Shown piece after piece: positions 23,089 through 32,499 of a DNA stretch of 42,102 bases. The stretch is from Hyphomicrobiaceae bacterium (GTDB lineage Bacteria; Pseudomonadota; Alphaproteobacteria; Rhizobiales; Hyphomicrobiaceae): positions 1-42,102 of the forward strand of contig PKEY01000029.1 of assembly GCA_002919265.1 (NCBI GenBank). The letters run 5' to 3'. The notes beneath the pieces are model-generated. The model was not told the origin of the DNA. It saw only the letters and a program-made list of their open reading frames with translations, and did not search any database. The position numbers and the translations under genes were made by a program. The stretch's first letter is position 1; each line of letters opens with the position of its first letter.

Positions 23089-23313
23089 TCACCTGCGCCT
23101 GAGAACGAAGCGAAAGACGCCATTCTCTTCGGATTGCTCGACAAGCTCGTTGCCGGTGGTCGCGCAGAAGGCCTGGAAGTCTTCAGCCGAACCTGGGTCT
23201 GTTGCGAGCACTTCGAGCGTGGCGCCCTTGGGCAGCTCGGAAATCGCCTTTCTGGTCTTCAGGATTGGAAAGGGGCAGTTCAAGCCTCTGGTATCAAGAG
23301 TCTTGTCAGCCAT
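23089..23313 (-). CDS. TusA-family sulfur carrier protein
   Basis: 74 residues. The CPxP motif GLNCPFPILK places the persulfide-carrying cysteine at residue 13, followed by the LPKGATLEVLATDPGS strand pattern of the SirA/TusA fold. Such proteins relay sulfur for tRNA thiolation, molybdenum cofactor or sulfur oxidation. The ATG at 23313 has GGAGA upstream; the longer frame was rejected. It is a solitary gene, divergent from the MMPL exporter, so no pathway can be named. Confidence 0.85.
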   Translation of the reverse strand: MADKTLDTRGLNCPFPILKTRKAISELPKGATLEVLATDPGSAEDFQAFCATTGNELVEQSEENGVFRFVLRRR

Positions 23314-23597
23314 CGCTTTCTCCGAAGATTTCCGGGCGATTAGGAACATTTCACTGTTCGTATACGCGAGGGGGCGGGGCGCGTCGAGTTATGGCGGAGG
23401 CGCCGGGAACACCGGCAGCTTCGCCCGAATGCGGCGATGGATCCAGGCAAATGTCACAGTTTGGCAACAGAGACGGAATAGGCCGCTCGGCTTGTCTTGC
23501 CTTTTCGTAAGGGCGGGGACGGGCAGGCTTGCCCTCGGGGGACGCGAATGGCAAGCATCCCTCCGGCGCCAATGCGAGTCGGGGCCTTAACAGCTCG

Positions 23598-25982
23598 ATG
23601 AACGATCAGAGATCCCAGCTAGACCCCGGGGAAGCGGGTACGTCTGCGATGCCACCCGACCATGGCACGCCGCATCGGTCGTTTGCGCTGAGCTTCGGCC
23701 TCGAGCGCCTGGGCCTCCTCGCCCTGAAAGCGCCGGTCGTTTCGGCGATCATCATAGTGATTTTGAGCGCGCTGGCCGTTCTCGGCGTCATGCGGCTCAA
23801 GGTCGATGATTCGCTCTCCGAGCTGTTCCGCACGGACACGAAGGAGTTCCGCCAGTACGAGGAGATCGATCGCCGCTTCCCCTCCAGCGAGTACGACGTC
23901 CTGGCCGTTGTCGAAGGGCCAAATCTGCTGGAGAAGCCGCAGCTCGAGGCTTTCTCGAACGCGGTCATTGACCTGCAACTCGTCGATGGCGTCAATGGAC
24001 TTGTGTCCATGCTTTCGGCCCGCGGAAAGCCCGATGCCAGCGGATATGCGCCGCCCATCGTGCCGGACGAGCTGCCGGACGGCCCCGAATACGACGCGAT
24101 CATTGAGGCGCTGCGGACCAATGACATCGTCGCCGGCAAGTTTCTGTCGAACGATGGTCAGCTTGCGCTCATCGTCATGTCTCTCGACCGGGAGGTGGTC
24201 GAGGAGCAGGGTGCAAAGGCTGTCATCGGCAATATCCTCAGGACCGCCGAGGAGGCGCTGGAAGGCTCCGGTCTCACGGTGAAGCTGACCGGCGCGCCGG
24301 TCATGCAGCTTGAGATCCGCAACGCTGTTGAACGCGACCGGCTTGTCTACAACGGGCTCGGATTTCTGGTCGGCGCCGGCATCGCCTACTTCTTCTTCCG
24401 GCGGCTTTCGTTGACCTTGATCGCAGTTCTTGGGCCGACGATCGCCATTCTCTGGACCCTCGGTATTGTCGGGGGCCTGGATTACCGCCTCAACCTTTTC
24501 ATCAACGTGCTGACGCCGCTCATTCTGGTGTCAGGGTTCTCGGACTCCATGCATCTGGTGTTCTCGATCCGCCGGGACATCATGGCGGGCGTGGACCGGG
24601 TCACGGCGGCGCGAAATGCCGTGCGCGATGTTGCGCCGGCCTGCTTACTGACGGCAATGAACGCAGCCCTGGCACTGATCTCGTTTCAATGGGCGGAGTC
24701 GGCTCTCATCCGCACGTTCGGTAAGGCGGCGCTGCTGGCTGTCGGAACGTCTTACATCGCCGTCGCCGTGGTTGTGCCGACGCTGGCTGCATTGCTGATC
24801 CGCCGCGAGAAGGCGCCCACACCTCTCCCTGCCGAGGCGCGGGACGACGGCGTCGGTTTCCTCACTCGCCTCACTGGCTGGCTCGTGCGGCAGGTGGTTC
24901 GTTACCCTGCGCCCTATTTCCTGGCGGGGCTGATTGCCGTCGTGCTCTGCGGACTCGCCTACATTCAACTCGAGCCGCATTATCGGCTGGCGGATCAGGT
25001 GCCGGATCAGGAGCACGCTCTCGCCGCTACCAGCCGCCTCGATCAGAAGCTGACGGGCGCCAACCCCGTCCACGTGATGATCGAGATGAAGGAAGGCCAA
25101 TCGCTGTACGATCCGGCAACTTTTGACGTCATCGCGCGGGCGCACAAGGTGTTGGAGGAGGTCGCCGGCCTCGGCAACGTGTGGTCCGTGGACAGCCTGC
25201 GCCGCTGGCTTGCAGAGGCGGGTGACGATCGCATCGAAACCGTCAAGACGTACGTCAATCTGCTGCCGGAGCATCTCGTGCGCCGGTTCATCGACAAGGA
25301 CGAGCAGGCCGTGCTTGTGACGGGGCGCCTGCCTGATGTCGATGCCAGCGAAATCCTGCCGGTGGTCGAGAAAATTGACAAGGCGCTGGAGCCGGTTCGC
25401 CAGGAATTCAAAGGCTACGAGATTTCCGTCACCGGTCTGCCTGCCATTGCGGCGCGCAACTCCGCGAAGCTCATCTGGGAGCTGAATATCGGGCTTGTCG
25501 GCGACATGTTCGTGATATTCATCTTTCTGGGGATTGCGCTTCGAACCGTGTTGGCCAGTGTAACAAGTATTCTTCCGTCGCTTTTTCCGATCTTCGCCAC
25601 AGGGGCCTTGCTTTGGCTCACGAGCGAGGGGCTGCAATTCGCGTCGATCATTGCCATCACGGTGGCGTTCTCCCTGGCCATCGACTCGACGATCCACTTC
25701 CTCAACCGCTTCCGCCTTGAGGAAACGCGTCTGCCGCCTGGCCCCACGAACGCAACGCAGGCGCTCATCGCCACCATGCGCCATATTGGTCCGGTGATTG
25801 TGCTCACCACCATCGTGCTGGCGATGGGGCTTGGGGTAACGGTCCTCTCGCATCTGCCGTCGCTCAGGCTGTTCGGACGGCTGGCTGCGGTATGCCTGTT
25901 CGCGTCGCTCCTCGCGCAGCTTTTCATCCTGCCGGCGTCGGTCGCGATCTACCGGCGTTATTTCCCGCTTAAGGCGGCGTAG
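23598..25982 (+). CDS. MMPL/RND family transporter
   Basis: 794 residues with the duplicated RND layout. Membrane span 1 is near residues 45-65 (PVVSAIIIVILSALAVLGV), then a large periplasmic loop of about 190 residues. A bundle of five spans contains PTIAILWTLGIVGGL and SGFSDSMHLVFSIRRD. A second span with periplasmic loop follows, and a second bundle contains SIIAITVAFSLAIDSTIHFL. The SDSMH and AIDSTIH segments carry the acidic residues used for proton coupling. Close relatives export lipids, including hopanoids (HpnN), but nothing here fixes the cargo. The start is the first ATG, with a poor ribosome site; a TTG at 23529 opens a longer frame. The thioesterase gene follows after 8 bases. 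Confidence 0.85.
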   Translation: MNDQRSQLDPGEAGTSAMPPDHGTPHRSFALSFGLERLGLLALKAPVVSAIIIVILSALAVLGVMRLKVDDSLSELFRTDTKEFRQYEEIDRRFPSSEYDVLAVVEGPNLLEKPQLEAFSNAVIDLQLVDGVNGLVSMLSARGKPDASGYAPPIVPDELPDGPEYDAIIEALRTNDIVAGKFLSNDGQLALIVMSLDREVVEEQGAKAVIGNILRTAEEALEGSGLTVKLTGAPVMQLEIRNAVERDRLVYNGLGFLVGAGIAYFFFRRLSLTLIAVLGPTIAILWTLGIVGGLDYRLNLFINVLTPLILVSGFSDSMHLVFSIRRDIMAGVDRVTAARNAVRDVAPACLLTAMNAALALISFQWAESALIRTFGKAALLAVGTSYIAVAVVVPTLAALLIRREKAPTPLPAEARDDGVGFLTRLTGWLVRQVVRYPAPYFLAGLIAVVLCGLAYIQLEPHYRLADQVPDQEHALAATSRLDQKLTGANPVHVMIEMKEGQSLYDPATFDVIARAHKVLEEVAGLGNVWSVDSLRRWLAEAGDDRIETVKTYVNLLPEHLVRRFIDKDEQAVLVTGRLPDVDASEILPVVEKIDKALEPVRQEFKGYEISVTGLPAIAARNSAKLIWELNIGLVGDMFVIFIFLGIALRTVLASVTSILPSLFPIFATGALLWLTSEGLQFASIIAITVAFSLAIDSTIHFLNRFRLEETRLPPGPTNATQALIATMRHIGPVIVLTTIVLAMGLGVTVLSHLPSLRLFGRLAAVCLFASLLAQLFILPASVAIYRRYFPLKAA

Positions 25983-25990
25983 TCCGCTCC

Positions 25991-26482
25991 ATGACGATGC
26001 CGGTGCCAGGGCTGCTCAGGTCTTCGCCGATGGCGATCGATCCCGCGTGGATCGACTATAACGGCCATCTCAACATGGCCTATTATAACGTCATCTTCGA
26101 TCGCGCGCTCGATGAGATGTTGCAGCCGGTAGGGCTGGGGCCGGATTACCTTCAGGAAACCGGCTGCACGTACATGGCCGTCGAGGCGCACATCTGCTAC
26201 CTGCGCGAAGTTTTCCGTTCAGACGTCGTGCGAGTTAGCTTGCGTGTGCTCGATGTCGACGCCAAGCGCATGCATCTCTATTGCGAGATGCGCCACGCGG
26301 ACGACGATTGGCTAGCCGCGACGTCCGAGTGGATGTTCCTTCACGTCGATGCCAACGCGCGCCGTGCAGCGCCGTGGCCGCGCGAAATTTTCGAGCGGCT
26401 CGACGCCATCCGCAATGCAGGCGCCCATCTCGGAATGCCCGAGCGGGCAGGCCGGCGGATCGGCATCCCACGCAAGAACTAA
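25991..26482 (+). CDS. Hot-dog fold thioesterase (4HBT type)
   Basis: 163 residues. IDYNGHLNMAYYNVIFDRALDEM is the catalytic helix segment of 4-hydroxybenzoyl-CoA thioesterase relatives, with the acidic residue in DYNGHLN. VEAHICYLREVFRSDVVRVSLRV and LYCEMRHADDDWLAATSEWMFLHVD are the remaining strands. It hydrolyses an acyl-CoA of unknown chain, in the cytosol. The start is 8 bases after the MMPL stop, so the two are likely co-transcribed and could act on the same lipid. Its last four bases overlap the 3' end of the convergent EamA gene. Confidence 0.85.
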   Translation: MTMPVPGLLRSSPMAIDPAWIDYNGHLNMAYYNVIFDRALDEMLQPVGLGPDYLQETGCTYMAVEAHICYLREVFRSDVVRVSLRVLDVDAKRMHLYCEMRHADDDWLAATSEWMFLHVDANARRAAPWPREIFERLDAIRNAGAHLGMPERAGRRIGIPRKN

Positions 26483-27375
26483 TCGGCCTGGGCAGCTTTC
26501 GCGCGCCGTTCACCCCAGAGATTAAGCACGTTGCCGGCGATCACCACTGCGCCACCGATCAATACGATGGGGTCAAGTGGCTCCGCATAGATGAGCGCGC
26601 CCACCACGGCGATTAAGGGCAAGCGCAGGAAATCCATCGGCGCGACGAGAATGGCGTCTGCCAACGAAAACGCGCGCACGAGGCTGTAGTGAGCGGAAAG
26701 CCCGGCCAGTGCGATCATGGTGATCCAAAACATCGTCACCGCATCTGGCCACCGGACGCCGCCAAAGAGCAACACCGTGCACATCACCGCCTGAACGACG
26801 AACATGTAGAACAGAATGCGAAGCGGGCTTTCGCTCTTGGTGAGGGTTTTCGTCGCCAACATGGAAAGCGCGAAACCAATCGCGCTGATGAGGGCCAGGC
26901 CGACTCCCGGTCCGATCGACATGCTTCCGGGCTGCGCGACAATGATCGTTCCGGTGAAGCCGAGGACTGCGGCCGCCAGGCGAAGCTTTGTCAGTTTTTC
27001 CCGAAGCAAAAGTGGTGCAAGGACTGCAACCCAGATGGGTGCTGTAAATTCGAGCGCAAAAAGCTGCGCCAGCGGGATCATCGTCAGCGCGCTGAGCCAG
27101 GCGTACTGGGCAATGAAGTGCACACTGCCGCGCACGAGATGCAGCGGAAGGCGGGTCGTGCGCATGTCCCTGAGCCCCGGTCCAAAGTGCACGACGATCG
27201 CTACCACCGCGAGCGAGATCAGGCAGCGGTAAAACATCATCTCGAGCACGGTGGCGCCCCGGGCAGCTTCGCGTCCGGCGATCGCAACGCCCGAGAACGA
27301 GGCGAGGGCCACCAGCATCCACCCCAAAGCTCGCAGCACATGAGGCTGCACTCTGATCATTGCGGCATCAGTCAC
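26479..27375 (-). CDS. EamA/DMT superfamily transporter
   Basis: 298 residues with ten predicted membrane spans in two EamA repeats (about residues 14-145 and 155-285). ATVLEMMFYRCLISLAVV and the ALEFTAPIWVAVLAPLLLREKL stretch of the first repeat are characteristic. It is a putative inner-membrane metabolite exporter. The start is a GTG at 27375; an ATG five codons later lacks a ribosome site. It is convergent with the thioesterase gene and divergent from the FMN-binding oxidase gene. Confidence 0.85.
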   Translation of the reverse strand: MTDAAMIRVQPHVLRALGWMLVALASFSGVAIAGREAARGATVLEMMFYRCLISLAVVAIVVHFGPGLRDMRTTRLPLHLVRGSVHFIAQYAWLSALTMIPLAQLFALEFTAPIWVAVLAPLLLREKLTKLRLAAAVLGFTGTIIVAQPGSMSIGPGVGLALISAIGFALSMLATKTLTKSESPLRILFYMFVVQAVMCTVLLFGGVRWPDAVTMFWITMIALAGLSAHYSLVRAFSLADAILVAPMDFLRLPLIAVVGALIYAEPLDPIVLIGGAVVIAGNVLNLWGERRAKAAQAD

Positions 27376-27555
27376 GCCACAACCCTTTCTCCTCCGCGCG
27401 GCCTCGCAAGCATGTCACGACCATCGTTCATTTCCTTGGGCCTGCCGCGGTCTCAATGATTTTTCTTGGAGCGCTGGATTCCTCATCTGCGCTCGCCTAG
27501 TGTTCCCGCGTCCGACCAACCTTCTCGCCGAGAAAAAGGCAAGAGCGAAGCTTAC

Positions 27556-28167
27556 ATGGCAGCCATCACCTCGCTTGAAGCGCTCCGCGCCGTCTATCCG
27601 CCGCCGACTGAGCGGGCCCTGAAGAAGCAGCTCGACCGACTCGACAAGCACTGCCGGAGCTTTATCGCGCTCTCGCCGTTTCTCGTCATCTCCTCGGTGG
27701 GGTCGGACGGACTTGCCGATGCGTCTCCGCGCGGAGATCTGCCCGGCTTCGTGAAAGTGTTGGACGACACGACCATCGCCATTCCGGACTGGCCGGGCAA
27801 TAACCGGCTCGACACGCTCACCAACATCCTTGCCAACCCTGCCGTCGGGCTTCTCTTCCTGGTGCCTGGGGTCGACGAGGTGTTGCGTGTGAACGGCCTT
27901 GCCGAGCTGCGCGACGACGAAGAGCTTCGTCGTGCGTTCGAACGGTCGGGCAAGTTTCCGCGGCTTGCGATCCTGGTTCGGGTGAAGGAGGCCTATCTTC
28001 ACTGCGCGAAGGCTCTGATGCGCTCACGACTTTGGGACCCCGCCTCCCGCGTCGAACGGAGCGTGCTGCCCAGCATGAATGAGATGATCCGCGATCAGAT
28101 TGGCGGCGCGGGGCCGGTTGAGCCTCAGCACGAGATGGTCGAACGGTTCAAGAAGGTTCTATACTGA
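27556..28167 (+). CDS. Pyridoxamine 5'-phosphate oxidase family, FMN-dependent protein
   Basis: 203 residues with the split-barrel FMN fold: SPFLVISSVGSDGLADASPRGD (residues about 40-61) binds the flavin, followed by TTIAIPDWPGNNRLDTLTNIL and VGLLFLVPGVDEVLRVNG. This matches the MSMEG_1061-type subgroup rather than PdxH. Substrate unknown; members reduce or oxidise small cofactors or pigments. The ATG at 27556 was taken as the family start. The threonine aldolase gene begins 2 bases after the stop, so translation is coupled. Confidence 0.8.
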   Translation: MAAITSLEALRAVYPPPTERALKKQLDRLDKHCRSFIALSPFLVISSVGSDGLADASPRGDLPGFVKVLDDTTIAIPDWPGNNRLDTLTNILANPAVGLLFLVPGVDEVLRVNGLAELRDDEELRRAFERSGKFPRLAILVRVKEAYLHCAKALMRSRLWDPASRVERSVLPSMNEMIRDQIGGAGPVEPQHEMVERFKKVLY

Positions 28168-28169
28168 AC

Positions 28170-29204
28170 ATGCGCCAGCAATTCGCCTCCGACAACAACG
28201 CGGGCATGTGCCCGCAGGCACTCGAGCGATTTCTTGAAGCGAACAAGGCCGGTCATGCGCTCGGCTACGGCGGGGATCCGTGGACGGCTGAGGCCAAGGC
28301 GCGCATCGCCGAGTTGTTCGAAACCGACTGCGAGGTGTTCTTCGTCTTCAACGGGACGGCCGCCAATGCACTGTCGCTTGCCCAGCTTTGTCGACCGTAC
28401 AATGCCGTCATTGCACACGCGCTGTCCCATATCGATACGGACGAGGCCGGGGCGCCCGAGTTCTTCATGGGCGGCGGCAAGATCATGACGGCGGATACGC
28501 CGCTCGCCAAATTGACGCCCAAGGCCGTCGAGGAGCTGGCGACGCGTTATTCCGGGACTCATCATGTCAAACCGGCAGTCTTGTCGCTCACGCAGGCGAC
28601 GGAGCTCGGCACTGTCTATGCAACTTCTGAACTGCGCCCGCTCACGGAAGTGGCGCGCCGCCATGGCCTGAAGGTGCACATGGATGGCGCGCGGTTTGCG
28701 AACGCGATTGCGCGACTCGGATGCTCACCGGCTGATCTCACGTGGCGCAGCGGTGTCGATGTGCTGTGTTTCGGTGGGGTGAAGAACGGCCTGGCCGTCG
28801 GCGATGCCATCGTGTTCTTTGACCGCGCGCTTGCGCACGAATTCGGGTGGCGCGTGAAACAGGGCGGACAGCTCAATTCCAAGATGCGCCTGGTTTCGGC
28901 TGCCTGGCTGGGATTGCTGGAGAATGATGTCTGGCTTTCCAATGCACGCCACGCCAACACCATGGCGGACCGGCTGGCGGCGGGCCTCGTAGGAATTCCC
29001 GGCGTCAAGCTGATCGCGCCTGTCGAGGCCAATGGCGTGTTCGCTGACATCCCTCAAGAGATCCAGAGCGCGCTCAGGGCCAAGGGCTGGCAATTCTATA
29101 CCTTCTTCGGCGAAACGGGCTGCCGGCTCATGTGTGCCTGGGACACCGCCCCCGAAACTGTCGATCAATTCCTTGCGGATATTCGCGCAGCCGCCAGCGC
29201 ATGA
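28170..29204 (+). CDS. Low-specificity L-threonine aldolase / beta-eliminating lyase family
   Basis: 344 residues, a fold-type I PLP enzyme. The cofactor lysine is Lys205 in FGGVKNGLAVGDAIVFF and the pyridine-binding aspartate is Asp172 in HMDGARFANAI. DNNAGMCPQALE at the start is typical of this branch. It splits threonine or allo-threonine to glycine and acetaldehyde. The gene starts 2 bases after the FMN-dependent oxidase stop, indicating a shared transcript. Its stop is 1 base from the 3' end of the convergent EamA gene. Confidence 0.88.
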   Translation: MRQQFASDNNAGMCPQALERFLEANKAGHALGYGGDPWTAEAKARIAELFETDCEVFFVFNGTAANALSLAQLCRPYNAVIAHALSHIDTDEAGAPEFFMGGGKIMTADTPLAKLTPKAVEELATRYSGTHHVKPAVLSLTQATELGTVYATSELRPLTEVARRHGLKVHMDGARFANAIARLGCSPADLTWRSGVDVLCFGGVKNGLAVGDAIVFFDRALAHEFGWRVKQGGQLNSKMRLVSAAWLGLLENDVWLSNARHANTMADRLAAGLVGIPGVKLIAPVEANGVFADIPQEIQSALRAKGWQFYTFFGETGCRLMCAWDTAPETVDQFLADIRAAASA

Positions 29205-29205
29205 A

Positions 29206-30114
29206 CTACGCTGGCGGTGCTGAGCGGCGCGCCAGCAGGTTAAAGACGCGACCGTCGAGAATGACGAGCGCTGTTGCGATCACGAGCGCGCCCGCGATGT
29301 GCCGTGGCAATAGAACTTCACCAAGGAAGACCGTTCCGAACGCAATGGCGCTCACCGGGATGAGGAGCGTGACGAGCATGGTGTTGGTGGGCCCGGAGAT
29401 AGCCATGATGCGGAAAAAGACGATGTAGGCCAGCGCCGTCGACAGGAACGCCAGGCCAATCACCGCAAGTATGGCCGAGGTTTTCGGAAGCGCGAGGAGC
29501 GCCCAAGGCCTGTCGATAACGAGTGCGAGCGGAAGCAGAATAGCCGTCGAGCAGATTAGCTGGCTGGTGGCGGTGACAAGCGGCGGTGTTTCCTTGAAGC
29601 GCCGCCCCCATAGAGCCGAGAAGCCATAAGAGCAGGCCGCACCCAGGATAAGCACCATCCCAAACAAATTTGCAGGTTGGCCAAACATCGCCTCCGGGCC
29701 GACGAGAATGGACACGCCAGCGATGCCTGTAAGCACACCCGCGAGTTTGGGGGCGGTCAGTTTCTCGTCCGTCGTGAAGACGTGGGCGATAATAACCGCG
29801 AAGAGGGGAGTGGTTGCATTGAGCACCGAGGCCAGGCCGCTCGCGATTTCCCGCTGGCCCCGCACGATGAGCAGGAATGGGATGATGTTGTTGAGAAGGG
29901 ACATTACCAGGAAGGGCTGCCACGCGCGCAGTTCGGTTGGGAGGCGCAATCCGATCGCGTAGACGACGGGCAGCAAGGCGAGCGCTGCTAAGCCTACGCG
30001 TGCGAGAACAAGCGTAAGTGGCGGTAGATCGTGGACTGCCATGCCAACGAACAGAAACGATCCGCCCCAAAGGAGGGACAGAAAGACAAGGAGACCCCAC
30101 TGGGAAAGCGACAT
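29206..30114 (-). CDS. EamA/DMT superfamily transporter (second)
   Basis: 302 residues and ten membrane spans in two EamA repeats, beginning SQWGLLVFLSLLWGGSFLFV. ATTPLFAVIIAHVFTTDEKL ends the first repeat and GPTNTMLVTLLIPVSAIAFG lies in the second. It is not a close copy of the EamA protein at 26.5-27.4 kb, so this is not a recent duplication. It is likely an amino acid or metabolite exporter; the neighbouring threonine aldolase is suggestive only. The ribosome site is weak. Confidence 0.85.
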   Translation of the reverse strand: MSLSQWGLLVFLSLLWGGSFLFVGMAVHDLPPLTLVLARVGLAALALLPVVYAIGLRLPTELRAWQPFLVMSLLNNIIPFLLIVRGQREIASGLASVLNATTPLFAVIIAHVFTTDEKLTAPKLAGVLTGIAGVSILVGPEAMFGQPANLFGMVLILGAACSYGFSALWGRRFKETPPLVTATSQLICSTAILLPLALVIDRPWALLALPKTSAILAVIGLAFLSTALAYIVFFRIMAISGPTNTMLVTLLIPVSAIAFGTVFLGEVLLPRHIAGALVIATALVILDGRVFNLLARRSAPPA

Positions 30115-30239
30115 GCTCGGCCTGCGGTGAGGATGGATCGCGTCAGCGTTTGGTGAACCGCACCCTCCCGGCGGAGGGCTGCCGGTCCATGACTCAAAAT
30201 CGAACGGCTAACCACCCGAAAACGGTGATGACTGCGGCC

Positions 30240-30965
30240 TTAGTAGGTCGCGCGACCACCCGACAAGTCAAATACGGCGCCTGTGTTGAACGTGCAGGCT
30301 TCAGAAGCGAGCCACAGGACCAGCTCGGCGCATTCCGCAACTGTGCCCAGCCGCTTCATGGGGCTCTTGGCAATCATGATCTCCACGTGTTCCGGCGCCA
30401 TCTGCTTGAGAAGATCGGTCTCGATTGCAGCCGGAGCGATGCAATTCACGCGGATGTTGGTGTCGGCAAGCTCTTTACCGAGCGCTTTGGTGAAGGCGAT
30501 GACGCCAGCCTTGGCGGCGCTGTAGGCAGATGAGTTCGGCGTACCTTCCTTGCCGGCCAGCGAGGCGATGTTGATGATCCGGGCGAACGGCCGCTTCCGC
30601 ATATGGGGGACGACGAGGCGCGCGACTTCGTACACGCCAATTAGGTTCACCTCGACCAGGCGGCGCCATTCCGCCGGGTCGTAGGCTTCGACCGGGACAG
30701 TCGGCCCCGCGTAGCCGGCGCTCTGGACCAGAATGTCGACCCCGCCATACGTAGCGAGCGTCGCTTCGAGCGCCGTAGAAATTGTCTCCGGCCTGGTGAC
30801 GTCGACTCGATACCCGGTCACATCCGGTAGGTCTGGGGCCACGAGGTCCCAGACCGCCACGCGGCAATTCGCGTGGCTCAGACGCCGGGCCACCTCACGT
30901 CCAATGCCGTTGGCGCCGCCAGTGACGACAGCCACACGTCCCGAAAAATCGTAGGTGACCGGCAT
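30240..30965 (-). CDS. Short-chain dehydrogenase/reductase
   Basis: 241 residues of classical SDR. The cofactor motif TGGANGIGRE is near residue 15 and an NAG-like VQSAGYAG motif follows. Catalytic Ser/Tyr/Lys lie in INIASLAGKEGTPNSSAYSAAKAG. The Asp at the end of strand 2 (VAVWDL) favours NAD over NADP. AAGGAG precedes the ATG. Substrate unknown. The gene lies between the EamA exporter and the DUF3131 gene on the same strand. Confidence 0.88.
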   Translation of the reverse strand: MPVTYDFSGRVAVVTGGANGIGREVARRLSHANCRVAVWDLVAPDLPDVTGYRVDVTRPETISTALEATLATYGGVDILVQSAGYAGPTVPVEAYDPAEWRRLVEVNLIGVYEVARLVVPHMRKRPFARIINIASLAGKEGTPNSSAYSAAKAGVIAFTKALGKELADTNIRVNCIAPAAIETDLLKQMAPEHVEIMIAKSPMKRLGTVAECAELVLWLASEACTFNTGAVFDLSGGRATY

Positions 30966-31012
30966 TCTCGGAAATCTCCTTGGCAGTTGCGCCGAGATTC
31001 TGGCGCCTGCCG

Positions 31013-32263
31013 TCAGGAGAGCAAGGGCTTTCTCCCATTAAGGGCGTAGGCCACCGCCTCGAGAATGGTCGCGTTGGTGTTCACGTCGACGTTCTGCGCC
31101 GGCTTGCCTGAACTTTCATAGACCCCCGGATGGAAGCCGTAACGCCACGCACGGGCATGCTCGCGGACGTGCTGCCACAGCTTCTCGGTATACGGGCTGG
31201 GATAGGCCGCGAACCACAGGAAGGCGGCCTTGGTGCTGACCATGCGGAATTTCTTCGCGAACTCCGGCGTGTCCCACCGCTTATCCGTCTTCCACGAGTA
31301 GACGGTCCAGGCGGTCTCGCCATCCCGGGCCAGATCGTAACCTTGGTAGGTGAACCAGGGCTCGGCGTCGACGGGAGACTCTGAGACGCACGTTAGGCGG
31401 CCTGTCTCTTCGTAACGCCGTTGCTGGGCCTTATCGAGAATATCGAGGATGACTTCGGCATGAGGTGAAGAGCCAAGCTCGACCACTTGCGAGAGGCTAG
31501 GCTCAGACGAGATCGGCCCGATCTGCTTCAGCTCCTCGATGAACGCCTGGCGAGGCCCTTCGCCTGCCTTCGGGGATTGGACCTTTGTGACGGGGTTGTG
31601 CTTCAGACCCCAAAGATCGTAGGCGCGCGAGACATAGTAGCGATAGACGTAGAACTCAGCCGGGGACAGCTTGCCCTGCTTGATGCTGCAGATCTCGCCC
31701 TTTCGGATTGTCTTGTCGAGGTTCCACGAGGCAACGATCTGGCGGGCATTCAGCCCCGGCACCTTGCGCTGGCTGGCAACGTACATGGCCACGAACAGGC
31801 GCGCCGTATCCGTTGCGTCGTAACCGGACTCGACCGACTTGAGCGTGTCGATGTCGGTTCGGAAGTTCGGCAAGCGCGCCCCGCGGTAGGTGTAGATCGC
31901 CTTGCGGAGGAAGGAGTTGATGCCCGCGATCCTCTTCGAGAACTCACCGTCATTGATGATGCCCAGGGCGTGAGCGGAGATGGTCGCGAGGAGAATGGAC
32001 CCCACGTCCCACATTGTGACAATTCGGTAGCTACCGAACTGATTGGGCCCCTCCTGCCAGATGTTCGCTGGAACCAGTCCCGTGTGCTGTCGTCCCGGTT
32101 GCTCGAAGAACTGCCAGGCGGTGCGGGCATCCTCGAGCAGCTGCTCACGCTGTTGATCCGTCAAATTTGCGGCGTGGGCGGGGCCGCCCGCTTTCGCCCA
32201 AGTCATAACAGCTGGTGGCAAAACCAACCCATACTTCAATAACTCACGACGGGTGAGACGCAT
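31013..32263 (-). CDS. Tat-exported DUF3131 domain protein
   Basis: 416 residues. The N-terminus has a twin-arginine motif, TRRELLKYG, followed by a hydrophobic segment and AHA|AN, so folded export by Tat is predicted. The rest fits DUF3131, an (alpha/alpha)-barrel-like domain found beside polysaccharide synthases: TAWQFFEQPGRQHTGLVPAN, TMWDVGSILLATISAHALGI, ESGYDATDTARLFVAMYVAS and WFTYQGYDLA are landmarks. No confirmed activity is known to me; glycoside hydrolase-like folding would suit a periplasmic role on the glycan. AAAGGAC precedes the ATG. It is divergent from the polysaccharide gene cluster at 32.5-36.7 kb. Confidence 0.8.
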   Translation of the reverse strand: MRLTRRELLKYGLVLPPAVMTWAKAGGPAHAANLTDQQREQLLEDARTAWQFFEQPGRQHTGLVPANIWQEGPNQFGSYRIVTMWDVGSILLATISAHALGIINDGEFSKRIAGINSFLRKAIYTYRGARLPNFRTDIDTLKSVESGYDATDTARLFVAMYVASQRKVPGLNARQIVASWNLDKTIRKGEICSIKQGKLSPAEFYVYRYYVSRAYDLWGLKHNPVTKVQSPKAGEGPRQAFIEELKQIGPISSEPSLSQVVELGSSPHAEVILDILDKAQQRRYEETGRLTCVSESPVDAEPWFTYQGYDLARDGETAWTVYSWKTDKRWDTPEFAKKFRMVSTKAAFLWFAAYPSPYTEKLWQHVREHARAWRYGFHPGVYESSGKPAQNVDVNTNATILEAVAYALNGRKPLLS

Positions 32264-32499
32264 TCGACTGTCCTTTACTTTGATCGGGTCCCAACACTCG
32301 GGCTGAAGCTCAATGCAAGCATTGTTCCGGCGATGCCGGGCTCACGCATCTTCGTTTAGGAGTTCTGAAGAAAAGCATGTATTTTTTGTGCGTGTCTCGA
32401 TTCGGGAGATTGACCGTGGCTGCAATACCTCTGGCTCAAACTTTCGGATTTGTTCCAGCTCAACTGTGAACTATCCCTAACGGCGCGCGTTAGTTCTAG
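32264..32499. other. Divergent intergenic region of the polysaccharide locus
   Basis: 236 bases between the DUF3131 gene (minus) and the small membrane-anchored protein (plus). It is AT-richer than the genes (for instance AAGCATGTATTTTTTGTGCG) and presumably holds both promoters. AATGC and GCATT around 32312-32323 form a small dyad. I see no gene and no clear operator. Confidence 0.4.

Noticed and set aside
24645..25853. 402-codon minus-strand open frame
   Set aside because: It lies wholly inside the MMPL transporter gene, is rich in Arg, His, Asp and Gln without any domain, and is a typical high-GC antisense shadow.
26479..30114. Two EamA transporters as a recent gene duplication
   Set aside because: The proteins differ in most positions outside the generic EamA pattern, so they are independent family members.
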